NCBI RefSeq assembly: GCF_000219625.1
Contig: NC_018205.1
Span: 558,001-622,000, forward strand
Origin: Zymoseptoria tritici IPO323
Lineage: Eukaryota > Ascomycota > Dothideomycetes > Mycosphaerellales > Mycosphaerellaceae
DNA length: 64,000 bases
Direction of reading: 5' to 3'
Made by a program: the position numbers and the translations under genes. Shown one piece after another: positions 52,301-62,900 of the stretch. How positions within the stretch are numbered: the first letter of the stretch is position 1; each line of letters opens with the position of its first letter. A model generated the notes under the pieces. That model did not search any database. It was not told where the DNA came from and was given only the letters and a program-made list of their open reading frames with translations.

Positions 52301-54235
52301 GAATGACCCGAGGATTGGGAGGCGAGTGTCTCCCTCTCATAGCTCGACTCATCCTTGCTTGCTGACACAAGAACAGATACTACGCCGGTCTGGGTCTAGA
52401 ACATTCTCCTTCCAGTCTGAACTCGATTGTAGGACTACAAGGAGGAATGCTGCAGCAGGGAAGTTACTTGAATTACGTGTACGTATGTTGCGGCCTTGAT
52501 GAATGGCTAGCAGCAACTATCAGAATATTCCAAGTGCCATGTGTCTCTTCGATCAAACCCACTTCGTCGCCACGGCACTGGAAGCAGTCGTTGTTAGTGT
52601 GACTGTGGCCTCCAAGTCTGAGGCTTCCTTGGAACACGACTCCCCGTTTGCTTCGCCGATAACGATCGTGAATCTCCACCATCGCTCGCCGCAAATCTCC
52701 ACGCCGAGGGCAGACCCAGACCCGCCCCACGATGGTCAGCGCGACAAAGACCTCTGGCGCGGACGCTCACCGGCTCGGCAACGGTCCGGTCAACTGCTGG
52801 ACGGTCTGAATGTCGCTTACTCGCGGCAGCCCATCACTTGAATGTTGGGCCCATGGGCAAGAAGGCCTCGTTCACGCACACAACGCCGCGCACCCACTCG
52901 TTCGCCGAATGCATGCACTTTTCGGAGAGGTCGTAGCCGGGCTCTTGCATGATCTGCGACGAAGACCGGTGTCGAGCAGATGGTAGGGTTGAGCACCAGT
53001 ATAGGCGGAGGTCAAGAAGCGATCCGGTGCTGTGTATAACAGCAGGAGCCTTTGTGGTGGGGAAAAAACTCAAGGAGAACAACCACAACGGCTTCCTCGG
53101 CGGCCGCCATGCTCGAGCGTGTTGACCGAACATACTTCCTTTCCGTCCTCATCTCCTCCGCGGCCATTAGTCGCCTCCGGCCGAGCTTTTGCACAAACCT
53201 ACGCATGCTCAACGACGTGGGTTAAGGCGACCACAGTGTTGAAGATACTCCAGCTACTCAACCCAAGAACATAATCATTCCCATCGAGATGGCCACGCTG
53301 TGAGACGGGCCGCCTCTTCAGCGAATCTTCCCCCTATCACGACATCATCCTCGCGTCTTGAAGTGGCTGCACGGCCATTGCTATGCGCCGGAGCTCTAAA
53401 TACATCCTTGCACTCCTATTCCTTGCTGTCGCTGTGCAAAGCACTCACTTTGGTCCTGGGATTATAATAGTAGGCCGGATTACTCCTGCTCGATAGACGA
53501 CTGAGCCTTCGCTCGACCTGAACCTCGGAGGATTGTAATGTAAGAGCAGAGGGACGAACAACATCACAGCAAGAGCTTCTCAATAGCACAAGAAGACGTA
53601 AAAGAAGCATTGTTTGACAAGGACTATGCTCCCTTCGAACAAGTGATTGCTGTCTTCCTGGTTCTCGTTTCCCAATGCTTCCTCGCCGTGTTTATTCTCG
53701 GCCCCTTCTCTTAACCACTAGGGAAAGTGTAAAACCATTACTCCTTGTGGACCCTCCCGGCTATGCCGCCTTCGCCTGTCCTTGAGTTTCACGATGAGCA
53801 CGCCAGCACGGTGATCCGCTGCCACGACTCTAAGCTCACTGGGATGACCAAGGTCATCGCCAAACTCCCCTTTCCGTCCTCCTACTCTCTCCTGCGACCT
53901 TCTCATATCGCCTTACGCCATCTATCACCTCTACATCGCATAGCTGCTCAAGCGAGAGCGCTTGGCCGAGGGAGTTGAAGATGGACTGACTGGGCGCAAA
54001 GCCGCGGAGCTTTTAGGTTGCTTTCGTGCGCTTTGCTGCGCTGTCGAATAAAGTCATCTTCTCGAGGAATAGCTAGGCATAGCCTTGAAATGCGGCACCC
54101 GTCTAGCGTTCGTTAGCTTTGCAACAAGGAAGACTCTAACAAGTAACCTCCTCCTCTTCTTGCCTGCGGCGCATTATAGAGGAGTTGTGGGCCATGGGCT
54201 AATGAGTAGCGCGGTTGAAGGCGTAGTAATTTGTG
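52301..54235. other. Gene-free stretch with weak exon-like fragments
   Basis: A minus-strand stretch near 52834-52960 reads YDLSEKCMHSANEWVRGVVC and then VNEAFLPMGPTFK, which looks like a coding 3' end, but I could not find a supporting upstream exon. ORFs at 52473-52841 and 53745-53978 are unconvincing. Confidence 0.3.
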
Positions 54236-54724
54236 CTAGATAATAGCGCTGAGAATTATTGGACGGTGACGTTCTCGTGTGACCTTTTGATTACCTGGAG
54301 CAGCTAATGTGTTGTAGATATGGTGGACCACTTCAGCGAAGTGTCTCTTCAGACGCCTCCTCTCCTCTTCCTCCTCGAAGTCCTCATTATTCTCCTCGTA
54401 GTCCCTACTGTCCTCCTCGTCGTTGATCTCGATAGCGGCAGGCATAACGAACTTGGACAGATTGAAGCGCCGAAGTGAAGCGCTGCGTTGAGCGGATACG
54501 CTGTCGGATTACCGAGAGGAGTCCTGGAGGCGGCGAGCAGGATTCTTGGAAGGCGTGTTGATGACATCGTTAAAGGCACCGTCAAGACCGAAGACTTTGA
54601 TCATTGCCGGCGGTGAGGAAAGAAATAATGCCTCCAAAGTCCATTCGTCTTCCTCATCCTTACCTTGCAGTAATTTTCGGGGGATTTCGACCCATGGCGA
54701 CGGAAACTGCATCGGTGTCTTCAT
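54236..54724 (-). pseudogene. Hypothetical protein with an in-frame TAA
   Basis: One frame runs from ATG at 54724 (MKTPMQFPSPWVEIPRKLL) through IKVFGLDGAFNDVINTPSKN to a TAA at 54509-54511, then onward as SAQRSASLRRFNLSKFVMPA, an acidic run (EDSRDYEENNEDFEEEEE) and HFAEVVHHIYNTL to a stop at 54236. CAA-to-TAA would explain the break, or a very short intron spans it. No domain recognised. The sequence upstream on the same strand (about 54900-55060, AVRAELRKKIKAGPHSGKL) also looks protein-like, so this may be part of a larger gene. Confidence 0.35.
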
Positions 54725-56599
54725 TTCGCGCTTCTTGGTAGCCTTACGCCGGTGTCCATGCTAATGAAGTGCTCAACCCGTGTCACGATCAACGTGTAGC
54801 TAGCTCGATTGTCGTGCCACTTCTGTCGAGCTACAGCGCACGCTTGCGCATCGGCATCGACGAGACCTCCGTGCACGCAGTAAATAATGTTCGAAGTGTT
54901 CATGCGGAGGGGTTCCAGCTTCGAAAGCAATGTCGGCTGAGAATGGCGGCTTGGTCGAGCTGACTAGCTTTCCGGAATGGGGCCCAGCCTTGATCTTCTT
55001 GCGAAGCTCGGCACGGACAGCTTTGGTGATAATGAAAGCGCCGGCAGAGAGGGCTCTCACCAATACTACTAGTGGTGCCCTTGGCACTGCTAGGAGAAAG
55101 CTGGTATTCGGGAGGGGTCGCTGCGAGTGCCTTGGAGAGATCCGGATCCAGGGATGGCGATATGCTGCGGTGTGCGCTCGCCTGGGTTGGCAACTGTTGA
55201 GAGACACGGCGCGCCGCTGTTGTGAAGGTCGGCAATGCGCTCGTACCGCAGTGTAATCGAAGATATGAGGACAGAGGTCGCTGCGGTCCCGTTCGAGATG
55301 TATCTGCCGGCGAATTGCGGACGCGGGAAGCGACATATTATCACTCCTTTGAGCGGCGGTCTCCCCCAACCTCCACCTCCGTCTCCGCCTTCACCTCCAT
55401 CAACGCCGGCTCGTTCAATCGGGAATCTTACTCCACCCCTCCAGCCCTACATGCGCTCTCCTGCAGCCTCATCCAACAGCTCCCTTCCCTCCGATCCTTC
55501 TTTCACCTGGGACCCTTCTACCAGTGTTCCTTGCTCAACGTAGACATCTTGCCGATTACATTCAGCTGTGCCCTAGATCTCCCGTGTCCAACACCGACTC
55601 CTCCCCCACCCACCCTTCTCCATATCCGGCGTCATCCTGCCTCTTCATCTCCGGCGCCATCTACCGCTCCACGTTTCCGCCATCCGCCTCCCAATCTCCG
55701 GCGCCGTCTGCCTCTCCGTTTCCGGCCGCGTCATTGTCCCATATAGCTTTCGTGTGCCATGTTCCTTTCTTCGCTACTAGGACTTTGGTCGAACAGCGAT
55801 CGTTATACTCGTGGGGTAACTGTTGTATGCAAGAAGGAGGTTCGTTTGAATTGAGTCGGTCGGTCGGTCGGTCGGATAAGGATCGTTATTGCAGGCAGGT
55901 GTGCGGTGATGAGGCGTACGGTGAGGTGAGTGAGGTGCGGGTGCAAATCGGGCGGCTTTGGAGATGATGTAGTCGTCGAGGAGTCTTCTGGAGACGATGA
56001 CGATGGCTTGATGGAGCCAGCGATTGGTAAGGTGTTTCTCGGCTTGCGGAGGTCGTTGAAGTTGAGGTCGTTGAAGTTCGTCGTTGAAGTTCCTTCACTT
56101 ACTTTCGGGGAAGTTGCGCTGAGACGGTCATCAGCCGATGCGCCGGAGAGGGAGGCAGAGACTTTGCGATGAATTCCTTGTCGCTCTTCAGCATCCGAGT
56201 GAGCGGAGATCGAGCCTGAATGTCGGAGCAGAAGGTTATGATGTCACTCCCGCAATCGGAAGGAAGTGATCGTCAGATTACGACCGAGACCGAGAAGCGT
56301 ATGACTAGTCTCAGAAGCACAGACCCTCTTGGCGAGCACTAACCTCTTCGAGCGCCTCGCCTGAGTGTTGCGGATGATAGGCCACACCTGGAAGACGAGG
56401 CTCTTGCCTGCGGACGTGGCAGCGATCCAGACAAGATCTCGGTTGTTAAACAGCAGCTAGTAGAGTGCCCGGACCTACGGCGGGCGAGCGTAGTAGGGAA
56501 GGAGGAGTCGCACCGCCTGCTAAACTAAATGCATCTACTAAGCGGTAGTTATAGGTGGCCCGCTGTCGACGGGGATAGGCTCGTCGATCGCCTAATTAA
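54725..56599. other. Gene-free stretch with simple repeats
   Basis: A TCGG tetranucleotide run occurs at about 55854-55875 and a short GTTGAAGTT-type repeat near 56055-56095. ORFs of up to 190 codons overlap on both strands without recognisable domains. Confidence 0.35.
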
Positions 56600-57260
56600 T
56601 TGTATTGCGCACTTAAAGAAACGCCCGCCGGCGCGATAGTACAAATAGACTACTAACTATGTCTTTAGGTATCTCGAGGGTTAGCTTGCCGTTAGCGCCT
56701 ACTAGACCGAGCTAGGTAGAACGTACGGCTTCTAGGTTAGTGTTTTGCCGCTATGTATTATGTAGCGCCTAAAGTACGACCTTCTCTATGCCTACGTTGT
56801 TAACCTCTACTAGCGTACGTAACAGAGCGGCGGTTATCTTAGCTACCTATTCGCGTCGCCTAGCGAAATAGATCCTTATATCCCCTCTACCTAGGACCTT
56901 CTGTATAGACAAATCTTCTTCGGATGCCTTAACGGATGCTTGCAGACTACCCTAAAGCCCTCCTACATCGTCGAAGTTACTAGGTACGTCCGAAAGCCCG
57001 CTGTTACTGCCGTCGTCGTCGCCCGGGCACCTATCGAACTAGTCGAGTAGGGCAGCTATACGCTCGATATCTACACTAGGAGACTACTCTTACGATCGAT
57101 TTTCCTTAACGACCGACGTCCCTATACTGTTCTTATCTTGTCTGGTGCTGCTAGCACTAAAGCTACTCGAGATATCGCTAGCGCAAGATCGGGGATTAGC
57201 GACCTTTAGTTGTCTACGGCGGGCCTTCGGGGGAGCTATTAGAGAATCGGGGATTGTAAC
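56600..57260 (-). pseudogene. RIP-decayed ORF of unknown family
   Basis: The minus strand reads in one frame APPKARRRQLKVANPRSC, SSSFSASSTRQDKNSIGTSV, VDIERIAALLD, FDRCPGDDDGSNSGLSDVPS, EEDLSIQKVLGRGDIRIYFA, VAKITAALLRTLVEVNNVGI and EKVVL-ALHNTYSGKTLT, with stops that are nearly all TAG at likely Gln positions. The surrounding DNA (about 56440-57600) has the same TAG/CTA-rich look as the transposons. Probably a transposon gene or a captured gene; I do not recognise it. A perfect 23-bp inverted repeat lies just upstream. Confidence 0.5.
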
Positions 57261-57321
57261 TTTGTAGAGGGAGCGCGTGCGGTTCTAGTAGATATAGTTT
57301 TGTTAGCATTAGTCGCCAACT

Positions 57322-57401
57322 GCGACCTCTAATAGAGCTCGCGTCCTGCTATATAAACGCGTCGTTAAGATACGAGGTACGCGAGCTCTATTAGAGGTCG
57401 C
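57322..57401. repeat. Perfect 23-bp inverted repeat, 34-bp loop
   Basis: The arm GCGACCTCTAATAGAGCTCG (with CGT following) at 57322-57344 is the exact reverse complement of 57379-57401. In RNA or single-stranded DNA it would form a strong hairpin. Confidence 0.85.
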
Positions 57402-57816
57402 TACTAAGGAGGTATAGACAAATAGATAGTAGGAGGTTGTTTAGCAGGTCTAGTTATACAAAGTTATAGTGTCCGAAATTTGAATATTATACCTAGTGTC
57501 GCTGTCGTCGCTACTAGCCGTTATTAATGCTACACTGTATGTTGGTAGTGTTTACATACTAATGCTGCGCTCTATTACGAAAAAAGCGCGTCTGGACCCT
57601 TAGACCACCTACAGTAGGGCCAGCTGCTTGCAGCTAATAGGCCCGTTAAGCGAGGTGGTCTGAGCGCCTGAGACTAGCGTATGACAGTTGAAGCTTATAA
57701 CGGTTGATTGAGTCGGTATATCTACCACAAACTCACACTCCGCCCGAGTCCGAGGATCTCGTTTGACCAAGTGGGATCGCATCGTGAGCGCCTCGCTCGT
57801 CGCTCGCCCTGCCACA
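57402..57816. other. Transition from RIP-decayed to normal DNA
   Basis: The decayed block fades out near 57600; no gene before the 3' end of the repeat-rich gene. Confidence 0.35.
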
Positions 57817-58015
57817 TCATCTGTGTAACGTTGCGCCTGCTTCGCCCTTTTGCTCCAGGATCTGCATGCCATCCATGTCGTCGATTTGGTTGTCGGAGAA
57901 GAGATCTGGACCAATATCGGCTGGCTTGACACCGCTGTCGTTGGTTTCTCCGTCGGCGGTCAAAGCGATAGTGACAACCTTCTTGTCCTTGGTCTGCTCG
58001 CCCTTGCGCTTCTCC

Positions 58016-58210
58016 TCCTTGGTCTCCTCCTCCTTGGTCTCCTCCGCCTTGGTCTCCTCCGCCTTGGTCTCCTCCGCCTTGGTCTCCTCCACCTTGGTCT
58101 GCTCCTCCTTGGTCTGCTCCTCCTTGGTCTGCTCCTCCTTGGTCTGCTCCACCTTGGTCTCCTCCACCTTGGTCTCCTCCACCTTGGTCTGCTCCTCCTT
58201 GGTCTGCTCC
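58016..58210 (-). repeat. 15-bp minisatellite coding TK(E/V/A)E(Q/E) repeats
   Basis: About 13 units of the type TCCTTGGTCTCCTCC on the plus strand, each encoding one pentapeptide on the minus strand. Confidence 0.88.
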
Positions 58211-58287
58211 TCCTTCGTCTGCCTTGCTCGTCCTTCGTCTGCCTTGCTCGTCCTTCGTCTGCCTTGCTCGTCCTTCGTCTGCCTTAC
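58211..58287 (-). repeat. 20-bp tandem repeat read in all three frames
   Basis: TCCTTCGTCTGCCTTGCTCG occurs at 58211, 58231 and 58251 and partially at 58271. Because 20 is not a multiple of three, successive units encode different peptides (RQTKDEQ, GRRRTSK, ADEGRAR). Confidence 0.88.
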
Positions 58288-58859
58288 TTCCCGAAGTCCA
58301 GACTTGGTGTCGCGCTTACTCAACTCCTCCTGAACCTAGCTCTTGTAGTGCCGCTACTGCTTGTCCGTGATCCACGACGATTCCTACTCGACGCGTACGT
58401 TCTTGCCGGTGCGATCAAGAGAGATTAGCTTTTCGACCACGAAGAAATCATCTTCTTGGTGTTGATTTTTGATCTTGCGCGAGGCAGAACTGTCCTCTCG
58501 ATCAGGTCTGTGGCGAAGGTCAGTCACGTCGAGCGATCGGAGCTTGAAGACGAGCGCATACGGCGTGGCCATCGAGGGCATCTTGATAATTCAAGGTTCT
58601 GACCAGAGTGTGCTGGAAGGAAAGAGGTAAAGCGACCTGAGGCGAGGTATAACAGGATGAGGGTTGAACTGATTTATGCGACATCGAATGAAATTAACAG
58701 CTGGACTCAAATCATATTACATACACCTGGATCCCAAAAACCACTTTGCTCGTACATCAGGAAGCGAATCGGACACTCACGCCGTGTCCAACATTTCGAC
58801 GCCCATTCTGCAATCGATCAGACTCAACGCACCATTCCCACCATCCCATTTGCCCACCC

Positions 58860-59929
58860 TCAATCCGAGTCTCCCGAATGGCTGGCCTCCGAGCTCTCCT
58901 CCTCTGACGATTCATCCTCATCCATCGAAGAACTGGAGTCAGAAACGTTCGAGCGCTTGTACTGTCCTCGGATGACGTCTTTCAGCGAGATGCCTACATG
59001 AAATCGACAATGTCAGCAACCCTCATCATCGCAGCAGATCGAATCCGCGGCTTCATAATCTCCATCGAACATACCAAACTGCTTCCTCAATCTCCGCTCG
59101 GCCTCCTTATCAGAGCGGGCCTCTTTCAGGACTTGCTTGATCTTGTTGGCGTACTCATTCGACATGTCCAAAGCCGGAGAGCGGACAGTAGAGAGACGGC
59201 TAGTAATGCGCATAGTGTTCTGGAAGGCACCCTTCAACTCCAACTGGGCAATGCTTAGAGCGACAAGGGCGTTGCGGGAATGGTGAGCGACGGTTTCGCA
59301 GCGGTGTTTGCGATGACGGGAAGCCGTGTTCGGGGGGGTGTCGAACGCCTCGGCCAGAGTCTTGCTGGAGAGAATGTGTTCGCGAAGGGTCTGAGATCGG
59401 TGGGTGTCTTGGTTAGAGTCATTCATTTCAACGAAGCGGAAGCGGTGGGACAGGAGCTGTTGGGATGGGAGCTGTATTGCACTTACGTCGGTGTATGAGA
59501 ATCTCTCGATGGACTTGTCAATCATAAGCCCGTCACCGAGGTTTGCCTGACAAACGAGGCTATCCATGGCGGTGATGACCTTGCGCATGCAGACTGTAGT
59601 AAGCTCTGCTCCTTCGAGGAAAGGAACGCCGAGGACACGCAACAATTCGATGAACTGTTGGGGAGTGATGAACCATGGACACCAGAGGTTTTTGGCGGCG
59701 TCTTGCAGGATGAGTAGTTTCTTGTCCTAGTAAGAGATGCAGAGTTAGCGAGGGCATGATCAATCGGAGGAAAAGGATCGTACCTCTGGCATCACGACCC
59801 TCGTTCCGGAGAGAAGGTCATGTTTGGTCTTTCCCATCCATACCAGCTATGGATACTGGTCAGCAACGAGGGCATTCTTTGGAGCGCAGTGGGACGGACC
59901 TGGTATTGATATGGAGTTGGAGGAGACAT
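58860..59929 (-). CDS. Hypothetical protein, well-supported multi-exon gene
   Basis: Exons (minus) 59900-59929, 59784-59846, 59075-59726 and 58860-58993 give 292 aa; introns are 53, 57 and 81 nt with GT-AG ends and consistent phases. A further 30-nt in-frame GTAAGT...ACAG segment after FSYTD may also be spliced, which would make five exons. The protein starts MSPPTPYQYQLVWMGKTKHD and runs through PEDKKLLILQDAAKNLWCPW, FITPQQFIELLRVLGVPFLE, a helical middle, KIKQVLKEARSDKEAERRLR and an acidic Ser/Glu tail (SSMDEDESSEEESSEASHSG). A charged helical protein with an acidic tail would suit a nuclear or chromatin role, but this is a guess. I recognise no named domain. It lies head-to-tail 280 bp upstream of the repeat-rich gene. 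Confidence 0.65.
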
Positions 59930-62900
59930 TGCGATGCTTGGAGTTGGACAGAAAACAGGAAGAGTGAATGAGTAGGAAACAGGAAGAGGCAATGAATGGA
60001 CACAGGAGGAGTGAACGGACAGGAGCTGGGGAGGCTTGAATAGCCAGGGCTTGAGAGTGATGTTCAAGATGGTATGAGTGAAGCAGCACGCAGCAGACAT
60101 ATATACTTGTGAACAGATCAGCGACATCAGGAATCGCATCGGAGCGGACGACCAGACCTACTCTGAAGCGTTGGGAATTTCCACGATTGGCGCCATGGTT
60201 GGGCAAGATCTATTTCAAAGCGCTGTGGAGAGACATTGAGATTGCAGATTCAAAATGGCGATGCTCCGCAGTATCGGCTTGAACCGCAAGAACCGGCCAT
60301 AGGTGTTGTCGCAGTTGCATCATTGGCAGATGACCGTGTCAAGAAGTCCCAACGAGACAGACTGCCCAGTTCATCAAAAATGTCAGTTTGTTCAGGACGC
60401 TTGATCCATGTTGCGTGCAGGCCGTACCCGATCATGGTCAAAGAATCCTTGAGACTGGTGTGCAACTTGCAACACAGCAAGCATGTATGGTTCATCGATA
60501 GTCTCCGGGTGGCGGTTTCGTCTCAATAATGGCGATGTCAACATGTCGAATTCCGGCGCGTGTGTACACCAATAATTTACTCCGAAACGCGAATGTCTTG
60601 TAGAGTAAGTGTTAGGGAGTCCATCGACTGCGCAGGAACCTGAGCACTTGATGAACACGAACTCCGCCACAGTCCATGATCCCTCCCGAAGGCAGCGATG
60701 GACGACTGGGCGTTGCAGCGTTGCAGTCGACGCGACCGCTGACGAGAAGATCCAATAGCATATTGGCGGCGATCCATACCACGGCAGCATTTTCGAACAA
60801 TGTAGAGGTACGTACACAACCATTTCGAACGTGCTTGGCTGCAGCAGCTTTTGGTGTATCGGCATGCTTCTTCGGTATCCATGTTGTCAGGCCTCTTCCG
60901 CTTCGTCTTTATGCAGCCTGGCCGTCGACTGCAAGACCACAACCGTATCGTCTTGCTCGCCATGTTTCCTCCGAGCCAGAGTCATTGTCCCTCCTCTCCT
61001 CCGCGTATCAGACCTTTCGGCGGCCAGCCATGAGCAGTCTCCAGCAGACCTTCTCGAGTCCCGGGTTGTGCTCGTTTCGGGGTGAGGGCAGGCGTGCGGA
61101 GGAGATGATCGGATGGATAGTATTGAATATTTGAAGTGAGGCGGTGTCGATCGAGGACAGGTTTGTCTGTGTTAATTCTCAGCGTGCTTCTCATGAGTTG
61201 CCGGAGACGTGGATGTCGAAAATGCGGGCGCGAGAAAACCCGGGGGAGAATTCATTCATGGAAATCCGAGTGGAAAATCGAAATAAGGTTATTTCTAGTT
61301 CTACCCGCCCGCGGGGCATCTAACCGGACACTTCGGTTCTGCTCCGAGTCACCCTCACCAGCCCACCATTATCTCGCCAATCTCGCCGGTCCTCACGTGC
61401 AACCCACGATACCACGCAAACATGCCAGAACGCCAGTGCTAAGGCAGCATTCCTCTCCGGAGAACACAGTGGAAGTCTGCAAGGCGCTCCACGCCTCGGA
61501 CTGGACATCGACGAAGTTCACACGGACGAAGCGGCGGATGCTAAAGGAAGGACAATGGCGAACCGACATTTTTATGTTGTATGGCTGGTGCGCAGATGGG
61601 CTGGAAGTCCTCGTCGCGGCGCTCAGGTAAATCGACGTGAGAACAACTACCCAAGATTCCATGCTTACAATCAAATCATCACAGCCTCTGAGCGACACTT
61701 CATCACGGCCCGGCCCTGTTCGTCCTCCGCGACCGTGAAGACCATTCACTGATCACTGCGCCTTGATCTGTCCGCTCGATTCGTAGGCTCCACCGTCCGC
61801 CCATTACTACGCGATCCACGACCCTGCTCGGACGATTCTCTCCTGCCAGCCGCTCACGACATATCTCGCACGCGCCCAGTCTGCGAATAACGCGGTGGTA
61901 AAACTTTGGAGGAAGGTCCGTCGAGGTAGAGGGAGAAAAGCAGGAGTTTGACACGTTACCACGCCATTGGCGGAGGACTCGGAGAAGAAGGTGTTTCTGT
62001 TGGAGAACGGGGCATTTCTGAGCAAGAAGCTCAAGGGCTGTTGGCGTTGGGACCTTTCATTGGCTGATCTTTGGACACCGGTCATCGCATTTCGCGAGTT
62101 TTCCTACAACATGCGGCGGGTATGAGCAGTGTCAGGTGGGCAAGATTGCTGTAGATGTGGATATTGAAATCGTGCATGACCTTCAGACCGTTGGGGAGGA
62201 CCCTTCCGATCGAGGCAGACATTCTCCTCCCCTCACCTTCCAAAGAGCCTCCATTCCTCCCGGAAAAGAGGTCCACAAGCAGGCCGTGATCTTTGCGGAC
62301 ACAAGTCTCCGCCCTACGAAACCCACCCTCATCTTTCTCGCCCTGGGCGGAGGAAAGGCATGCGTGAATTTGATCTTCTTTGACGAGGCTAGATGGATGT
62401 CGCCGTAATGGGACGACGCCAATGTGGTATGCCCGCCGCGTCCGACGGTGAGGTATCGAAGACTCCTCCTTGGTGCAAGACATGTGAGATGGCGCTAGCG
62501 TTTTCAGGAATCTCCCTAAGCTAATTTCTCCGCGATCGGGTCGATCGTTTTCCTCTCCTGTACGCAACCTTCCTCTTCTTCCGCGACTGCTTAGAGGCGC
62601 AAGGAGGCAGGCAGTAGGCAGTACCTGCTACAGCTGTAACGTTAGCAGAACGAACGAATCGAGTACGCAAAACGCCATGATTGCTCTCCCTGTTAAGGAG
62701 TCAGTGCGCGGGCGGATGAGCGTTGCCTGTTTGCCAGTCGCCGAAAGTGCAGATGTCGAATGCTGTCGCATGTGGAGATGAGAGGCGTCGGAGAGAGGGT
62801 TGGCCGTCGCGGGTAAGGATCGTAGCAGGACGGGGTGGGAGGATTCTCGTAGATTTAGCTTGGGAAGAAGATTTTGGACGAGAGAGAGAGTGCAAGGTCA

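Larger units (their letters stand above)
57817..58581 (-). pseudogene. Repeat-rich hypothetical protein with three in-frame TAG codons
   Basis: From ATG 58581 the frame reads MPSMATPYALVFKLRSLD, SSASRKIKNQHQEDDFFVVE, KLISLDRTGKNVRVE, then TAG (58384-58386), ESSWITDKQ, TAG (58354-58356), RHYKS, TAG (58336-58338), VQEELSKRDTKSGLREVRQT, a long TKEEQ/TKVEE/TKAEE pentapeptide array, and DIGPDLFSDNQIDDMDGMQI before the stop at 57817. Frame is kept throughout, so the simplest reading is one 254-codon gene whose three Gln CAG codons became TAG. The N-terminal half looks conserved (well-ordered, charged), the repeats look recently expanded. Function unknown. The RIP-decayed block at 56440-57600 is next door. 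Confidence 0.6.

Noticed and set aside
57850..58428. 192-codon Leu-rich plus-strand ORF resembling a membrane protein
   Set aside because: It is the antisense reading of the TKEEQ pentapeptide minisatellite; the Leu/Gly pattern is a by-product.
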